Shown: positions 35,798 through 47,933 of the stretch, piece by piece
How positions within the stretch are numbered: position 1 is the first letter of the stretch
Layout: each line of letters starts with the position of its first letter
Source: Diogma glabrata
Taxonomy: Eukaryota > Arthropoda > Insecta > Diptera > Cylindrotomidae
Reading direction: 5' to 3'
DNA length: 64,000 bases
Assembly (NCBI GenBank): GCA_963693315.1
Contig: OY856186.1
Location: 133,661,784 to 133,725,783, forward strand
Translations under genes and position numbers: made by a program
Notes under the pieces: generated by a model
Databases searched by the model: none
What the model was told of the DNA's origin: nothing
The model's input: the letters and a program-made list of their open reading frames with translations, nothing else

Positions 35798-36500
35798 ATG
35801 TATCTTAATATTAAGTTGAAACCTCACAATCCGAATAATTAATTAATTATCATGTGATGATTCACTAACTGAAACTTGTGGGGTTCTTTAGAAATGGACG
35901 CCTGAAAGGAATTCGTTGTTTTTGTGTTTTAAACATAAATCGTTGCCAGCTGAACAAACTTAAATAGCAATTTCTAAGAAAACGATTTATCACCGTTTGT
36001 CAATTAATAGTAAGATACGTAGAATTTATGCCTATTAAATTTATTCTGTAAAATTAGATTTTCGGTGACACATAAAACCGTTATTGGTTTTATTATTGTT
36101 ATTTCGTTAAACCTTCAACTAACGGTCCGTAAAACAATTTTCTTGAACGCAGTTGAGAGATAAAAACATGCCCGCAACGCCCAGATATTACAAAAATTGA
36201 TACTATTTAGAAGTAGACATCAGCGTAACAAGTTAAATTTGAATTAATTATAGTCCTAGTTAAATTTGAATTAATTATTTGTTAGAAAATCATTTTTTTT
36301 TATTTACAGTTTTGTTTTATTATTGATTTAATTCATAAACATACATACATAAAATAATTTATGGGGTAAAGTAATGACTGAGAATAATAAATTCGGTCGT
36401 GAACCAATTGATTTCAGTTATTTGTGAAGAAATGAAATGAATAGTAAAATACAATTTTTTACGTTTATGCATATATTGGTTTTTCTCATATTTATATATA
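35798..36500. other. Unassigned AT-rich DNA
   Basis: No gene or terminal repeat was recognised. Confidence 0.4.
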
Positions 36501-36940
36501 CTAGGAGGGCCCGGCGTGCTTCGCTACGCTTATAAATAAAGTTTTTGCGTAGACATTTTGTTGACGTAGAAGCAATGATTTCAAAAAGTGGTAATGAGAA
36601 ATGCTAGCCTATAATTTTTAATTTTTCTTTTTAAATATATGAATGATAAATAATCAGAACTCAAGCTGATCAGTTCGGATATATGACAAATTAGTGATCA
36701 AATAAGTTTTCAAGTAAGCTTATTTGATCTCTAACTTATTTGATCGCTAATTTTTCATATATCCGAACTGATCAGCTAGAGTTCTGATTATTTATCATTC
36801 ATATATTTAAAAAGAAAAATTAAAAATTATAGGCTAGCATTTCTCATTACCACTTTTTGAAATCATTGCTTCTACGTCAACAAAATGTCTACGCAAAAAC
36901 TTTACTTATAAGCGTAGCGAAGCACGCCGGGCCCTCCTAG
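36501..36940. repeat. 440 bp near-perfect palindrome with CTAG ends
   Basis: CTAGGAGGGCCCGGCGTGCT at the left is mirrored by its exact complement at the right. The arms (36501-36707 and 36734-36940) match almost base for base around an imperfect ~26 bp centre. The outermost parts are GC-rich with short inner hairpins (GCGTAGCGAAGC), and the arms are AT-rich. Both ends read ...CCTAG outward, like a Helitron CTRR end with its subterminal hairpin, so this may be two 3' ends joined back to back. No coding capacity. Confidence 0.9.
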
Positions 36941-37590
36941 TTTCAATTATTCAGTTATTTTTCTTTTTACTTGCAAAAATATACTTAAGTCGGATGAAAT
37001 TTGTGGCACCTATTCACAAAACATTGACACCAATACCAAAACTACGTGAAAAAGCCTCAAAAATTCAACCGCGCATAACTCCGATTCAGAGTACACAAAA
37101 AATAAAAGCAGAAACAACTTTTTTCCTTTCGTCAATACCAACAAAATATCAAAATTTCAGATTTTTTAAAAATCAAAAATTTAAAATCAACAAACAAATG
37201 TCCGTTTTCAAAATAATAGCCCTCCTATAATAAAAAAACAAAGAAAAATATTACGTCTATCGACCCCTAAATCAATTCATAAACTAAATTCTCTAAACTT
37301 CAAAGGAAATGTATAAACTAAGAGAAAATAAATATAAAAAAAGAAAAAAAAGTTTTAAGTTTTAAACCATTACCAAAACTACGTGAAAATGCCTCAAAAA
37401 TTCAACCGCGCATAACGCCGATTGAGAGTACACAAAAAATAAAAGCAGAAACAACTTTTTTCCTTTCGTCAATACCAACAAAATATCAAAATTTCAGATT
37501 TTTTAAAAATCAAAAATTTAAAAATCAACAAAAAAATGTACGTTTTCAAAATAATAGCCCTCCTATAATAAGAAAACAAAAATATTACGC
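36941..37590 (-). repeat. Two partial copies of the element B arm repeat in tandem
   Basis: 36941-37230 and 37366-37568 match 19775-20050 (the inner right arm of element B), including GTGAAAAAGCCTCAAAA or GTGAAAATGCCTCAAAA and TTTTCAAAATAATAGCCC. Both are followed by TCCTATAATAA, so a ~340 bp unit is duplicated. The first copy begins exactly at the right edge of the palindrome. Confidence 0.85.
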
Positions 37591-40500
37591 AAATATCTTT
37601 AATCAATAAACAAAATAATCGAAATAATATCGAAAACCGTCCTTGTTCAAAGACAAAAGACGACTGAAATGAAAGAAAATAAATTTTTAAGTTTCGTTTT
37701 TGTTGTTCGTTATTCGATAGCTAATATATAAAAAAGAAAATATAAAAAAAGAAAATATAAAAAAATAAAATAAATTTTTAATTTCGTTTTTGCATGTATG
37801 TAAACTTATAATGCATATGTATAGAAAAAGTTTTCCGTATATAATAACTTTTTTATTTATGATCCGATTTGTTTGAATCCGGATCCGACTATAGGTTACA
37901 CTAATATCAGTTAGCTGTGAAAATTTCAAATGAATCCATCTGCGAATAAAAAAGCCTAATGCTCCACAAAGTTTTAATCTAGCGTATTAATATATAGGAG
38001 GATTATGTTCCTTAAATTAATTATTTTTTAATATTTGATCATTCCTGATAAAGCATTATTTAGGTTTTGTTTGTTTAACAAATGTTTTGTTTTTGATTAT
38101 TTTGATCAAAAGATTTGTTTTGATTAAATTTATTTTTAATTAAAAAACAAGCTGCTTATAAGTTGGATTATGGTCGTGCAATTTTTTACTTTTTAAAGTG
38201 TTTTTTCCGTTTTTATATTTTATAAAATAAGTTCATTTATTTTTATTTTAAATGTCATACCAAATTTTAGTGTTCACACCGTAAAAATAATACCTATTTG
38301 CTACGTACCTAGTATGATACGTAGCAAATCATCCTACCAAATCGTACGTACTTTTTTGATAACTGTTTACATCGACCATAGTCGACCTAATAAGCATAGT
38401 ATGTACCTATTAGATACTGCTGTAAACTTAGTCTAATTCATTTGATTCTAGATTCGGACGTTTGTCATAAATACTTTATCAAATCGATTTCGATTTTGTT
38501 ACCGCAAATTAATTCTTTCCCTCATGATAAATACATTATTAAAGTTTTTCGGATTTCATTACACGATTATTCTTTTCCACACAAAACTGCTTAGACAAGT
38601 TTCTCATTTTAACTTATAATTGCATTATACGATTTTCGTAAATATGTGAACGCGTTTATTAAACACCGTTTTGTACCATTTTAATGTCTAAATATGCCCA
38701 TGAATAGCAGTAAATTAACAACCAACTAAATAACAATAAATATATGGACATTTTGTTTGACCATTTTATTATCACTTTAATTCGGAAGTCAAATCTTTGA
38801 CTGTTCCGCAGAAATCAAGAAAATTGGTAGACAAGGTTAGACCTTCAATGATCTAATTAATTTAATTTAAACAAATTTTCTTTTATACCATTAAACAAAT
38901 TTGGTTAAAATCAGTTTATCAACAATCATTATAATTCCGATCCATCATTTTGACGTTTTCGTTGGAATCTTAAGTAAGAATTACCAAGAAAATATATATA
39001 TGCTCAGGAATTCCACAAAAACATCCAACATATTTGATTTATAAGGTTGTTTTTATACATATATTAAATCAAGTTCATCTAGCACGACAATTCGTCATTA
39101 AATGTTAAGGAATACAAAATAATAAAATCCAAGAAAAAAATGAATGAAACACAAGTTTTAATTTGATTTATATTTTTAATTTGTTTTTCTTGAAATAAAA
39201 AAGCCAATAATAATATGTTAACGACGATTTCTCCAGCAGGTCAAAAACAACTAAATATATATACATTTATATTAACTAATTTGTCGAAATTCCTCAAAAA
39301 CCAACGAAAAAATTTTAATCTCTTCACCACAATCATCATCTCGTCTCTCACTCTGTGTATATTCATTTAAAAGAAGAAAAAAAGGTTTTGAGTTTGATTG
39401 TTTTCATTCCAGTTTTCTTTTTTCTATATTTTATACGAAATTTTTAGTGTAAGCTTTTTATTGAATTCGTTTCGTCTCTTTTATAATGTTGAATCGAACC
39501 ACAGCCCGCATTCCATTGCAAAACAGCCCATCATAAAATACAACATCCCAGCATCAAAAGAAATAACTTTATTTCAATGTATGTATGTATGGTATGTATA
39601 TGAACAAAAAATGACCAGCTTTAGATTTTATATTTGGTTCTTCTTTTTGTACTTACTTATTATTTTTTTTACGGAATAATGTTTTCTATAGTCATTCATT
39701 ATATGTGTTGGACTTATGTGTTATCAAAAGAATTAAATAATAAACAAAATTGATAAGTATACATCCAAAAACAAAAAAAGGAAAACACAAAATATAGAAT
39801 TCACAAGGAAGTTACTCTGATGGGGCTAACTCTTTTTAATATTTTGCCAGGCGTAGTACTATTTTCCTGAATTTTAGATAGTGTAAACAGTAAACAGATA
39901 GTGTAAACAATTGGAAATCTCAAAAAATTAGCACTAAAAGTTACTAAGCGGATCAAAGAATTTACATATCTGGATTTATATTCTTAAGCATACCACCATT
40001 TTAAAGTTAATTCAAAACGTAGAGCCAGCAAATTAGTTTGATGTTAAGGAATAATATATTATTTTTTCTTAACATCCCACTTATTTAGCTTTTTAATAAA
40101 ATAAACAAACAAAAAACTAACCAAGAAGTACATTTACAAATATATAAATAAACCTGATTTAAGAACGTTTGTTTAAAGTTGTTTCAATCTCACTTTAATA
40201 AAACTAATAACAAAAAAAAATTTAACGAAAAAAAAATTGTACACATAAGAATGGATTTCAAGGCATAAGACGCGTGTTTGGTAATTCAGGTAGCTAATAT
40301 AAGATCAAAAAAACTTAATCGCAGGGAGTGAGGAATAGGGAATTTATAGTCACTTAAAAAAGAAAGAAAAATTATGTAAACGTGAAAAAAAACAAAGAAT
40401 ACAAGGGAGGATAAAAGGAGAAGAATAATGAAACAAATATTAGTTTGACGCAGAAATGTGCTTGTATACATTTGGATTTGCGTTTAATATGAAGAACATT

Positions 40501-40739
40501 CAAAACAGAAATATTAAAGAGCTAAAATATTTGACCTTGTAATGAAAGATTCATTCAGTGACGAACCTGTATTTTTAGCCTCAAGCAACATACATATGTG
40601 ATGTGGTTTAGAATTTATTTTTCGAAGGCGCCTTCCGATGTTGAATTGATTTTAAATCATTACCAAAGAGTGCACAAAACCAAAGCAGAATTTGTTGATG
40701 TTAGGTTTAGATAGCTTAGGATTCATTAAAATGTTGTAT
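37591..40739. other. 3.1 kb of AT-rich DNA, nothing recognised
   Basis: No reading frame with a recognisable motif. A 34 bp hairpin is visible at 38298-38331 (ATTTGCTACGTACC ... GATACGTAGCAAAT). This is the longest stretch without an identifiable TE, so it could hold unspotted non-coding or regulatory DNA. Confidence 0.45.
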
Positions 40740-40773
40740 AATTTTAAAAAAATCCAATTTATTTGATTGTATT

Positions 40774-40812
40774 GGTCGACGTTTCGGCAGTTTTTTGTTG
40801 CCTTTATCAAGA
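40774..40812 (-). ncRNA. Hammerhead-ribozyme-like motif in PLE 3' region
   Basis: On the minus strand: TTGATAA, then GGCA...TGCC (stem II), then GAAA, then ACGTC. The core differs from CUGAUGA at two positions. The four bases ACGT before the final C are self-complementary, as expected for ribozymes acting as dimers. Probably a diverged copy. Confidence 0.5.
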
Positions 40813-41859
40813 CTAAAATATAAAAAAATATAAAATATAAATGTTTTACATGTATATAATTAATTAGTTCACCTATGTTACCCTTAAGTCAATAGCTTAG
40901 AACAGAACTATTTTAAAAACTTTTAAAAATCTTTAAAAACTTTTAAAAAACTTTTACAAACTTTAAAAAACTTTTACAACACAGCATATACAATAATTGA
41001 CAGGATTTGAAATAGTTTTTAGTTGTCTTTAAAAGTTTTTTACAAAACTAATAAAATTGTTATTATTGGACATTGACAATATACATAAGCATAACCAACA
41101 TTACTGGTAAAAAAATGTGGAAATCATTGATTGTACGAACAACACTATCTGTACGAACAAAACGATGGAGGTTTGTGTCATTTGGACTAAAATTAAATAA
41201 GAAAATTTTTAGCCATATGTATTTGATTAATTAGTTAAATTGATGTTACCCTTGATTCAATCTGATGAAAACTTTAAAACCTCAAAAAACACATATAATG
41301 TTTAAAAAAGGAAGACAATGGTTCACTACTTGGTTTGAAAAATAAAAATATAAAACTAATTGATGCAATAAAATTAATGGCACTGATAATACATTGAACC
41401 AACCAAAATTGCTGGTATGATTGAAAACACTGACTATATAGGTGACGATGAAGATTTATAGATTTATAACATTATTATATATATAAACCTGTTTGGTAAC
41501 AAAATCATGTATTTGATCACCCACATCGACACACAAAACAATAGAAATTTTTACCGCCGAAACAAACGAGTATATATAATGACAATACCATTGTACAATG
41601 TAAAATTTATGCACAAAATTATTGTATATATTATTTATGTAGTCCACCAGATGTCAACCCGAATCGTGACCAACTTCATGTTGGGGGCATTTATTACGTC
41701 GATAATGGATGGTCCACAAATCCGTATATGAAACAAAATTTTTGGAAAATGAGAAATGAAAATGAATGTGAATTGGAGTTCAAGTTACTTAAGAATTTAA
41801 AAAATTTTTTAAAAAAACAAACGGGTTTAGATAAGGAAAAGACAATTGGGAATTCAGAA

Positions 41860-43522
41860 TTAAGGAAAGGACACTTGAGAAATTGAAATTGGATTAGAAT
41901 GATTATTGTAACTTGGGACCGGGAACATGGTTTTTAATAGGCTCACAGTGCCGAAACTCAAGACTGAATCAGTTGGGTCAGAGGTTAGGTTGATGGCATT
42001 CGGACGGTTAGACAAAATGTAGCAGTTTTCGTTAAATAATCTTTTATGGTAATTGGATTGGTTGGAAAGAATGGTAGGTTCATTAAAATTGAAATTATGA
42101 CCAGGGTTCTCAGATATATGCTTAAGCACTGCAGTTCTGGTGGTAGAAGGAATCCCTTTGGTTTTATCTTTTTGTTGGTTTTTGACTGATAGCTCATGTT
42201 GATACATGCGGGTGGCAAGTTTTTTTCCCGTTTGTCCAACGTATACTGCTGAACAACCCGGATGCAAACAGTCGATCTTGTAAACTAAACCACTTTTGTC
42301 TAAGAGGGCCAATCGATCTTTGGTTTTCGTAAAAATGGTGTTGCCTAGGGAGCCCGAGTAGTTGTTGACATATTGGAAATCTGGGAACTTGAGGCTGAAA
42401 AATGTTTTGAAAAATTCATGAACAAAATGGATGTGTGGGAATGAAAAATACTGTTTGTCGGTAGTAGGAGATGCTATAGTATCTCCAGGAGGATGATTGT
42501 TATGGTTTTTATGGTAAAACCGGGTTACCAGTTTGTTAATTAAATTTAATGGATAGTTATTGTTAACAAGGAATTTCGTTACAAGGTCAATATTCTTCTT
42601 ATGGAACACAGTATCACTGATAGACAGAGCTCTATGAAAACAAGAATAAGCTATGTTTACTTTGGTGTCAATTGAATGCTGCGAATAAAAATTCAAAATC
42701 CGGTTGGATGCCATTGATTTGTAGTACCAATCGGTGCGAAGAAGGCCTGAAGTTAATCTCTCGATTTTCATATCCAGAAAATTTATACAGTGTTCCACTT
42801 CAACCTCAAGCGTGAATTTGATATACTGGGACAGAGAGTTTAAGTGAGAAAGGGTATCGTTAATCAGGTTCGTGGGAATGCAACAAATTATGTCATCAAC
42901 ATACTTTTTAAGGAAAACAGGCTGGTACGGTAAACTATTTAAACCTTCAATCAAAAGATCCTCTAAGACAAAGTCCGACAAAGTTGGTGATAAGGGATTA
43001 CCCATCGCTAACCCCTGTATTTGTTTGTAGATGTTGTCTTCGTATTTAAAATATGATGCGTCCTTGATGCAGAAAGAAATTATTTCAAAGAAGAGAGTGT
43101 ATGGTATTTTTGTAACTTCTTCAATCATGGGCCACCGTGACTGAGTCGACGCTAGTGCAGAGGCAATAGGAACATTGGTGAAGAGGGATACGACATCAAA
43201 TGATACCAATGAATGATTTTGTGGAACTCTGATCGTTGACAAAAATTTTTTGAACTCGAACGAATTGAGAGTGTTAAAAGGAGAGTTGTTAGTGATCTTG
43301 AGCAAAATATGATTGATGTATTTAGATAAATTGTACGAGGGGGCACCAATGTTCGAAACAATTGGGCGTAGGGGAACATTGACCTTATGGACTTTGGGAA
43401 GCCCATATATGCGAGGTGGATATGATGTATCTGCATACATTTTAAACTTAATGCTGTCACTGAAATCGTCGATCAATTGTAACTTTTTGACAAAACCGTT
43501 ATTTTTCCTTATTAGGGTTGGG
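41860..43522 (-). CDS. Penelope-like polyprotein: reverse transcriptase + GIY-YIG endonuclease (N-terminally truncated)
   Basis: An uninterrupted frame of about 550 codons entering from the (TA)n tract ([15 protein letters not shown] precedes the first in-frame TTG). Counted from 43476: [13 protein letters not shown] (19-31), LRPIVSN (36-42), [12 protein letters not shown] (92-103), [17 protein letters not shown] (153-169) and the active site KKYVDDI (190-196). Then come a thumb/linker, and GLVYKIDC ... [18 protein letters not shown] (396-428) of the GIY-YIG nuclease with its Tyr pair, Arg and His. All catalytic motifs visible are intact. It copies element RNA into DNA at a nicked target. There is no stop or shift, unlike nearly every other TE gene here, so the insertion is recent or under constraint. 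Confidence 0.9.
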
Positions 43523-44089
<567 letters not shown>

Positions 44090-44769
44090 ATATATTGTAA
44101 TAAACTTCGTCCAGAATGGGTTAATTTTATTTACTCATTCATGAATTAAAAGTTAACTCCTTTTTCAATCTTTTACTTGTATTGCAAATTGTATTGCATA
44201 AATTAATGTATATTAAATTTGTTATACAAATGTTTACATTAATGAATTAAAAGGAGTTACCTAATACATTTTGCATAAATTAAATTTGAGTTCGCTAATA
44301 CAAATGCAAGTATGAATGAAAACAGGTGTGGCCTCTTCAAGATGTACAGACTACGTAGTATTGATTTCTAGTGGATTATAGAAGTTTCGATTTATTTATT
44401 TTTCGATATAAATAAGCAAACAAAAATATCAGATAGACAGTTTAATTTTGCAATTAAAAATGTTTATAAATATTCGCAAGTATAAGGAATAATCGGTGGT
44501 ACTTGAGCCTGGGTACTAATAGTGAAAGAATTTGAACCTAGTGGAATAGTAAATACAGATTTTACGATTCCGACTCTCATTGATTCAAATTGTGGAAAGC
44601 GGTGAAATTTATGGTACATAAATTGGAGACCATAGAATTTATTGTAATTAAAATCGGAAGTTGCTGTAATTGGTTGAGAAATAAAGTTGAGATTCTGTTA
44701 ACCAAAGATCTTTCTTTTTACTGTCGTATTTGCTCAATAATCTAAAAGAACCAACGAAGAGTCGTTACA
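44090..44769 (+). other. Probable 5' LTR / leader of a gypsy-type element
   Basis: The sequence just before the primer-binding site ends AGTCGTTACA and contains AATAAA at 44681-44686, as an LTR would. The left LTR border was not identified and no matching 3' LTR is visible after the gap, so the element may be truncated. Confidence 0.45.
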
Positions 44770-44770
44770 G

Positions 44771-44788
44771 TGGTGTCAGAAGTGGGAT
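44771..44788 (+). promoter_or_regulatory. LTR-retrotransposon primer-binding site
   Basis: TGGTGTCAGAAGTGGGAT begins with TGG, the complement of a tRNA CCA end, and lies directly upstream of the gag ATG. The tRNA identity (possibly Leu) is not certain. Confidence 0.65.
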
Positions 44789-44798
44789 TATTGAAACA

Positions 44799-45440
44799 AT
44801 GGTCAAGACAGTAAATATTAGTGATCTCAGCCAGACCCAGCTGAAGGATGAGTTGAAGAAAAGGAATGCTCCAATCCATGGAACGAAGGCAGAACTTGCA
44901 TTCCGGCTGCGTAAAGTTTTAGAAGAAGCAGGCCAAAACACAGAGGTCATAGAAATAGAGCCGGAGGAAGCTCCAGTTCAGAATGCCCCAACAATTGATC
45001 CGATGATGGTGTTGATGAAAGATATGATGGCACAGCAACAACAACAACTTGCTGATATGATGGCCCGACAAGAGAAACAGGCAGCAGAACAAAAAGTAGA
45101 GCAACAACAACAACTTGCTGATATGATGGCCAAACAAGAGCAATTGGCGGCTAAACAAGGAAACATTCAACAACAACAATTTGCTGGTATGATGGCAAAG
45201 CAAGAAAGTCTACGTGAAGTAATCGAGTCACGTATATCCAGTGCAGAGGTGAAAATCAACAACGTGGAAAGGGAGCTGCGGAAAGTTACCGAAGAACATG
45301 AAGAGAAATTACGCAAACTTTCAAGTGAATTACGCCAAGAAATAGCACAAGGGAAGTCAGGTAACATGGTCAATCCATCAACTACTTCAGCCCCAGCTAG
45401 ATTAAAAACACCCGCATTTGATGCGCATTTGATGCGGTGA
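44799..45440 (+). pseudogene. Gypsy-type Gag, N-terminal part with SAP domain
   Basis: Starts at the ATG at 44799, 11 bp after the primer-binding site. Residues about 8-45 (ISDLSQTQLKDELKKRNAPI ... AELAFRLRKVLEE) match a SAP DNA-binding motif. There follow an acidic stretch and a Gln-rich coiled-coil region with three degenerate repeats of QQQLADMMAKQE, then a long charged helix. The frame is broken at about 45425-45440 by a small GATGCG/CATTTGATGCG duplication, after which the capsid-like part continues in another frame at 45465. It packages the element's RNA. Confidence 0.8.
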
Positions 45441-45464
45441 TCTACATCGTATCAGATATTTAAG

Positions 45465-46283
45465 ATGCAATTTGAGATAGCAACAACTGGGGTAGATAAC
45501 CAGCAAAAAGCAAATGCGCTTATATTGGCATTGAAGGGACCTGCTGCTGAAATTTTGCAAACACTATCAGCGACAGAGCGTGATTACAACAAGATAATGG
45601 AGGCCTTAGAAGTAAGATATGGGGAAAGTCATATGCAAGCTCTCCATCGCATGCAGCTCAAAACACGGAAACAAGGAGTCAGCGAAACTTTGCAAGAATT
45701 AGAGGCTGACATTGTAAGACTGGTAAATCTGTCATACCCGAACTATAACGCTGAACACCGAGACGAATTGGCAGCTGATACATTTATCAATGCTCTTCGA
45801 GATGTACAAATGAGGAATCAGCTTTATCTAAGCGGAAAGAAGCTACCTGCAGAAGTCTTAGCATTGGCCTTACAAATGGAAGCTGGAAAAAGAGCGCTTG
45901 CCTTAGATAGAGTACGTAAGACGGAAGTTTCTGAAGAGCCACTAAAAGCAGCGCTTGATGAAGTGATAATGCATGTCAAAAAGTTGGAAGATAAGCCTGA
46001 ACGAAATCAACGAAGAAGATCTAGCAGAGTAAGATGCTGGAATTGTGGGCAGTTAGGGCACATCAGACAAGAATGCAAAACACGAGTAGCAGCAAAAGAA
46101 GGAGTAGTTCCAGGCCGGCTAATGAACCTTTCAAACAAGCAAGTGGATGTCAAAAAGGAAGGAGATTGCCGCGTTGAACACCAGAAGAGAAGGATACATT
46201 GTAACGCTGAAGATCTTTCAAGAAGACCCTGTGTTGAGAAGCGCAAGCCATGTAGCAGGGCTGTGAGAAAAGAGGCAATATAA
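45465..46283 (+). pseudogene. Gypsy-type Gag capsid/nucleocapsid fused to a pol fragment
   Basis: Continues Gag: QFEIATTG ... KANALILALKGPAAEIL, YGESHMQALHRMQL and a zinc knuckle CWNCGQLGHIRQEC (CX2CX4HX4C). Shortly after, the text reads RIHCNAEDLSRRPCVEKRKPC, which matches the HxNADxLSRRPC segment at the end of RNase H in gypsy pol, not the protease expected here. Protease, RT and most of RNase H therefore appear to be deleted, leaving Gag joined to the RNase H tail. The frame ends at 46283, just before an assembly gap. Confidence 0.8.
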
Positions 46284-46300
46284 GTGAAACAAATTAAGTT

Positions 46301-46500
46301 NNNNNNNNNNNNNNNNNNNNNNNNNNNNNNNNNNNNNNNNNNNNNNNNNNNNNNNNNNNNNNNNNNNNNNNNNNNNNNNNNNNNNNNNNNNNNNNNNNNN
46401 NNNNNNNNNNNNNNNNNNNNNNNNNNNNNNNNNNNNNNNNNNNNNNNNNNNNNNNNNNNNNNNNNNNNNNNNNNNNNNNNNNNNNNNNNNNNNNNNNNNN
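46301..46500. other. Assembly gap (200 N)
   Basis: Exactly 200 unknown bases, directly after the gypsy fragment. The integrase or 3' LTR could lie in it. Confidence 1.
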
Positions 46501-47933
46501 AATGTAAATCGCTTAAGATGTTGAAGGAACAGGGATGACAAGCTACTATCTACACTACCTGAATACTCACCTTCTACTCACCCAATCTCATCCCACTCTA
46601 AGAGTGAAGTGCTAATTCATAATATGTCGAACACACAAATTAATTAATCAAAGAAGATACCTTTAGAACACTCATAATTATTATAATTCAAAATAAATAA
46701 AGTATGTTTACAGTTTTCTAGCTAAATGGAAAAAATAATTTACAATAAACTTAATATTATTTATCTACGCAAGAATGAAATATTAATACGAAATAAAAGT
46801 AATAGACATTAGTATGTGCAATAAAAACTATTGTGTACTTATCTTAAATGGTGGTAATGTTGTCTATGTGTTGTTACTTGACTTGAGGGTATTATAAATT
46901 TATCCTGATCAATTGATTTGTGTTATCACGTCTTCTTGTAATTATAATATCAATAATCCGTAATCATTCAAACGGAAAAATTTGCGAATAAAGATTTAAC
47001 TGTCTTGAATAGTATCTCTTCGTAAATAATTTGAAATGTTATTTTTCTTTAGTTATCTCTTGGCATGGATTTTATTTTTGATTTTTAAATGCAGTTAAAA
47101 CAATTCTGTTATTCAATATTAACCCCTCAAAACAATTGTTAATTTCCAAAATTAATAAAAATTCACTTTAGAAATTTTAAGTTTTCTTTTTAAATTGATT
47201 TTTAAATGCAGTCTATATAATTATATGAGTAAACGGTATATCACTGCAATCACTAAATTTTGGCATAATTTTATGAGTAGTTTTTTCTCACTAAAACAAT
47301 TCTTGTTATTCAATATTACCACCACAAACAATTGTTAATTTCCAAAATTTTTAAATTGAACACGTCTTCCGATAATCATAAAATCAATGATCCGTAATCA
47401 ATCAAACGGAAAAATTTGCGAATAAAGATTTAACTGTATGGATTTTATTTTTGATATTAAATGCAATTTATATAATTATATGAGTAAACTGTATATTGCA
47501 ATTATGGGTAGTTTTTTCTCACTAAACCAATTGTTAATTCACAAAATTAATAAACTGAGATTAATATTAGCAAGACTCAAGAAATTGGCTAACCAAAATT
47601 AGAAAACTATACATCGATAATTATAATTAATACTTTCTACTAACAAGTCACTTTAGAAATTTTAAGTTTATTCGATTAGATTTGAATATCGACTGTCCCC
47701 AATAATTGATTTGATTTTTTTTTATTTGGAAAATCAACGGGAAATTTTTTTTGAAGAAAGAAAATATATAGATTAAATATTATCAGAACCGTATTTAGAA
47801 CTGAGATAATCAATTGAATCAATTGGTTAGATCAATAATCTTTTAATCAGTTAAAGCAATTGCATTTTACAATTGTAACAGTATATATATATTTAAATAA
47901 ATACATCTAATATAATTAACAAAAAAATAAATG
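46501..47933. other. AT-rich DNA with a diverged direct duplication
   Basis: 46927-47010 and 47361-47440 share CCGTAATCA...AAACGGAAAAATTTGCGAAT and AAAGATTTAACTGT. Flanking words (ACAATTCT.GTTATTCAATATTA, ACAATTGTTAATTTCCAAAA) are also repeated, so a ~300-430 bp segment was duplicated. No coding sequence. The region lies downstream of the host exon at 47934 and may include its 3' UTR. Confidence 0.6.

Larger units (their letters stand above)
40740..43522 (-). mobile_element. Penelope-like element with intact RT + GIY-YIG, 5' cut by (TA)n
   Basis: Contains one long frame (43522-41860), a ~1.1 kb 3' region and a hammerhead-like motif at 40774-40812. The coding frame stays open up to the (TA)n tract at 43523, so the N-terminal RT region is missing or lies beyond the microsatellite. 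PLEs are known to insert next to simple repeats. Confidence 0.85.

Noticed and set aside
39398..39679. 93-codon open frame in the 37.6-40.7 kb gene-free stretch
   Set aside because: Phe/Ser/Tyr-rich low-complexity translation of AT-rich DNA, with no motif or splice context.
44919..45373. Cys/Leu-rich minus-strand frames
   Set aside because: They are shadows of the Gln-rich repeats of Gag (CAA read as TTG, GCA read as TGC).
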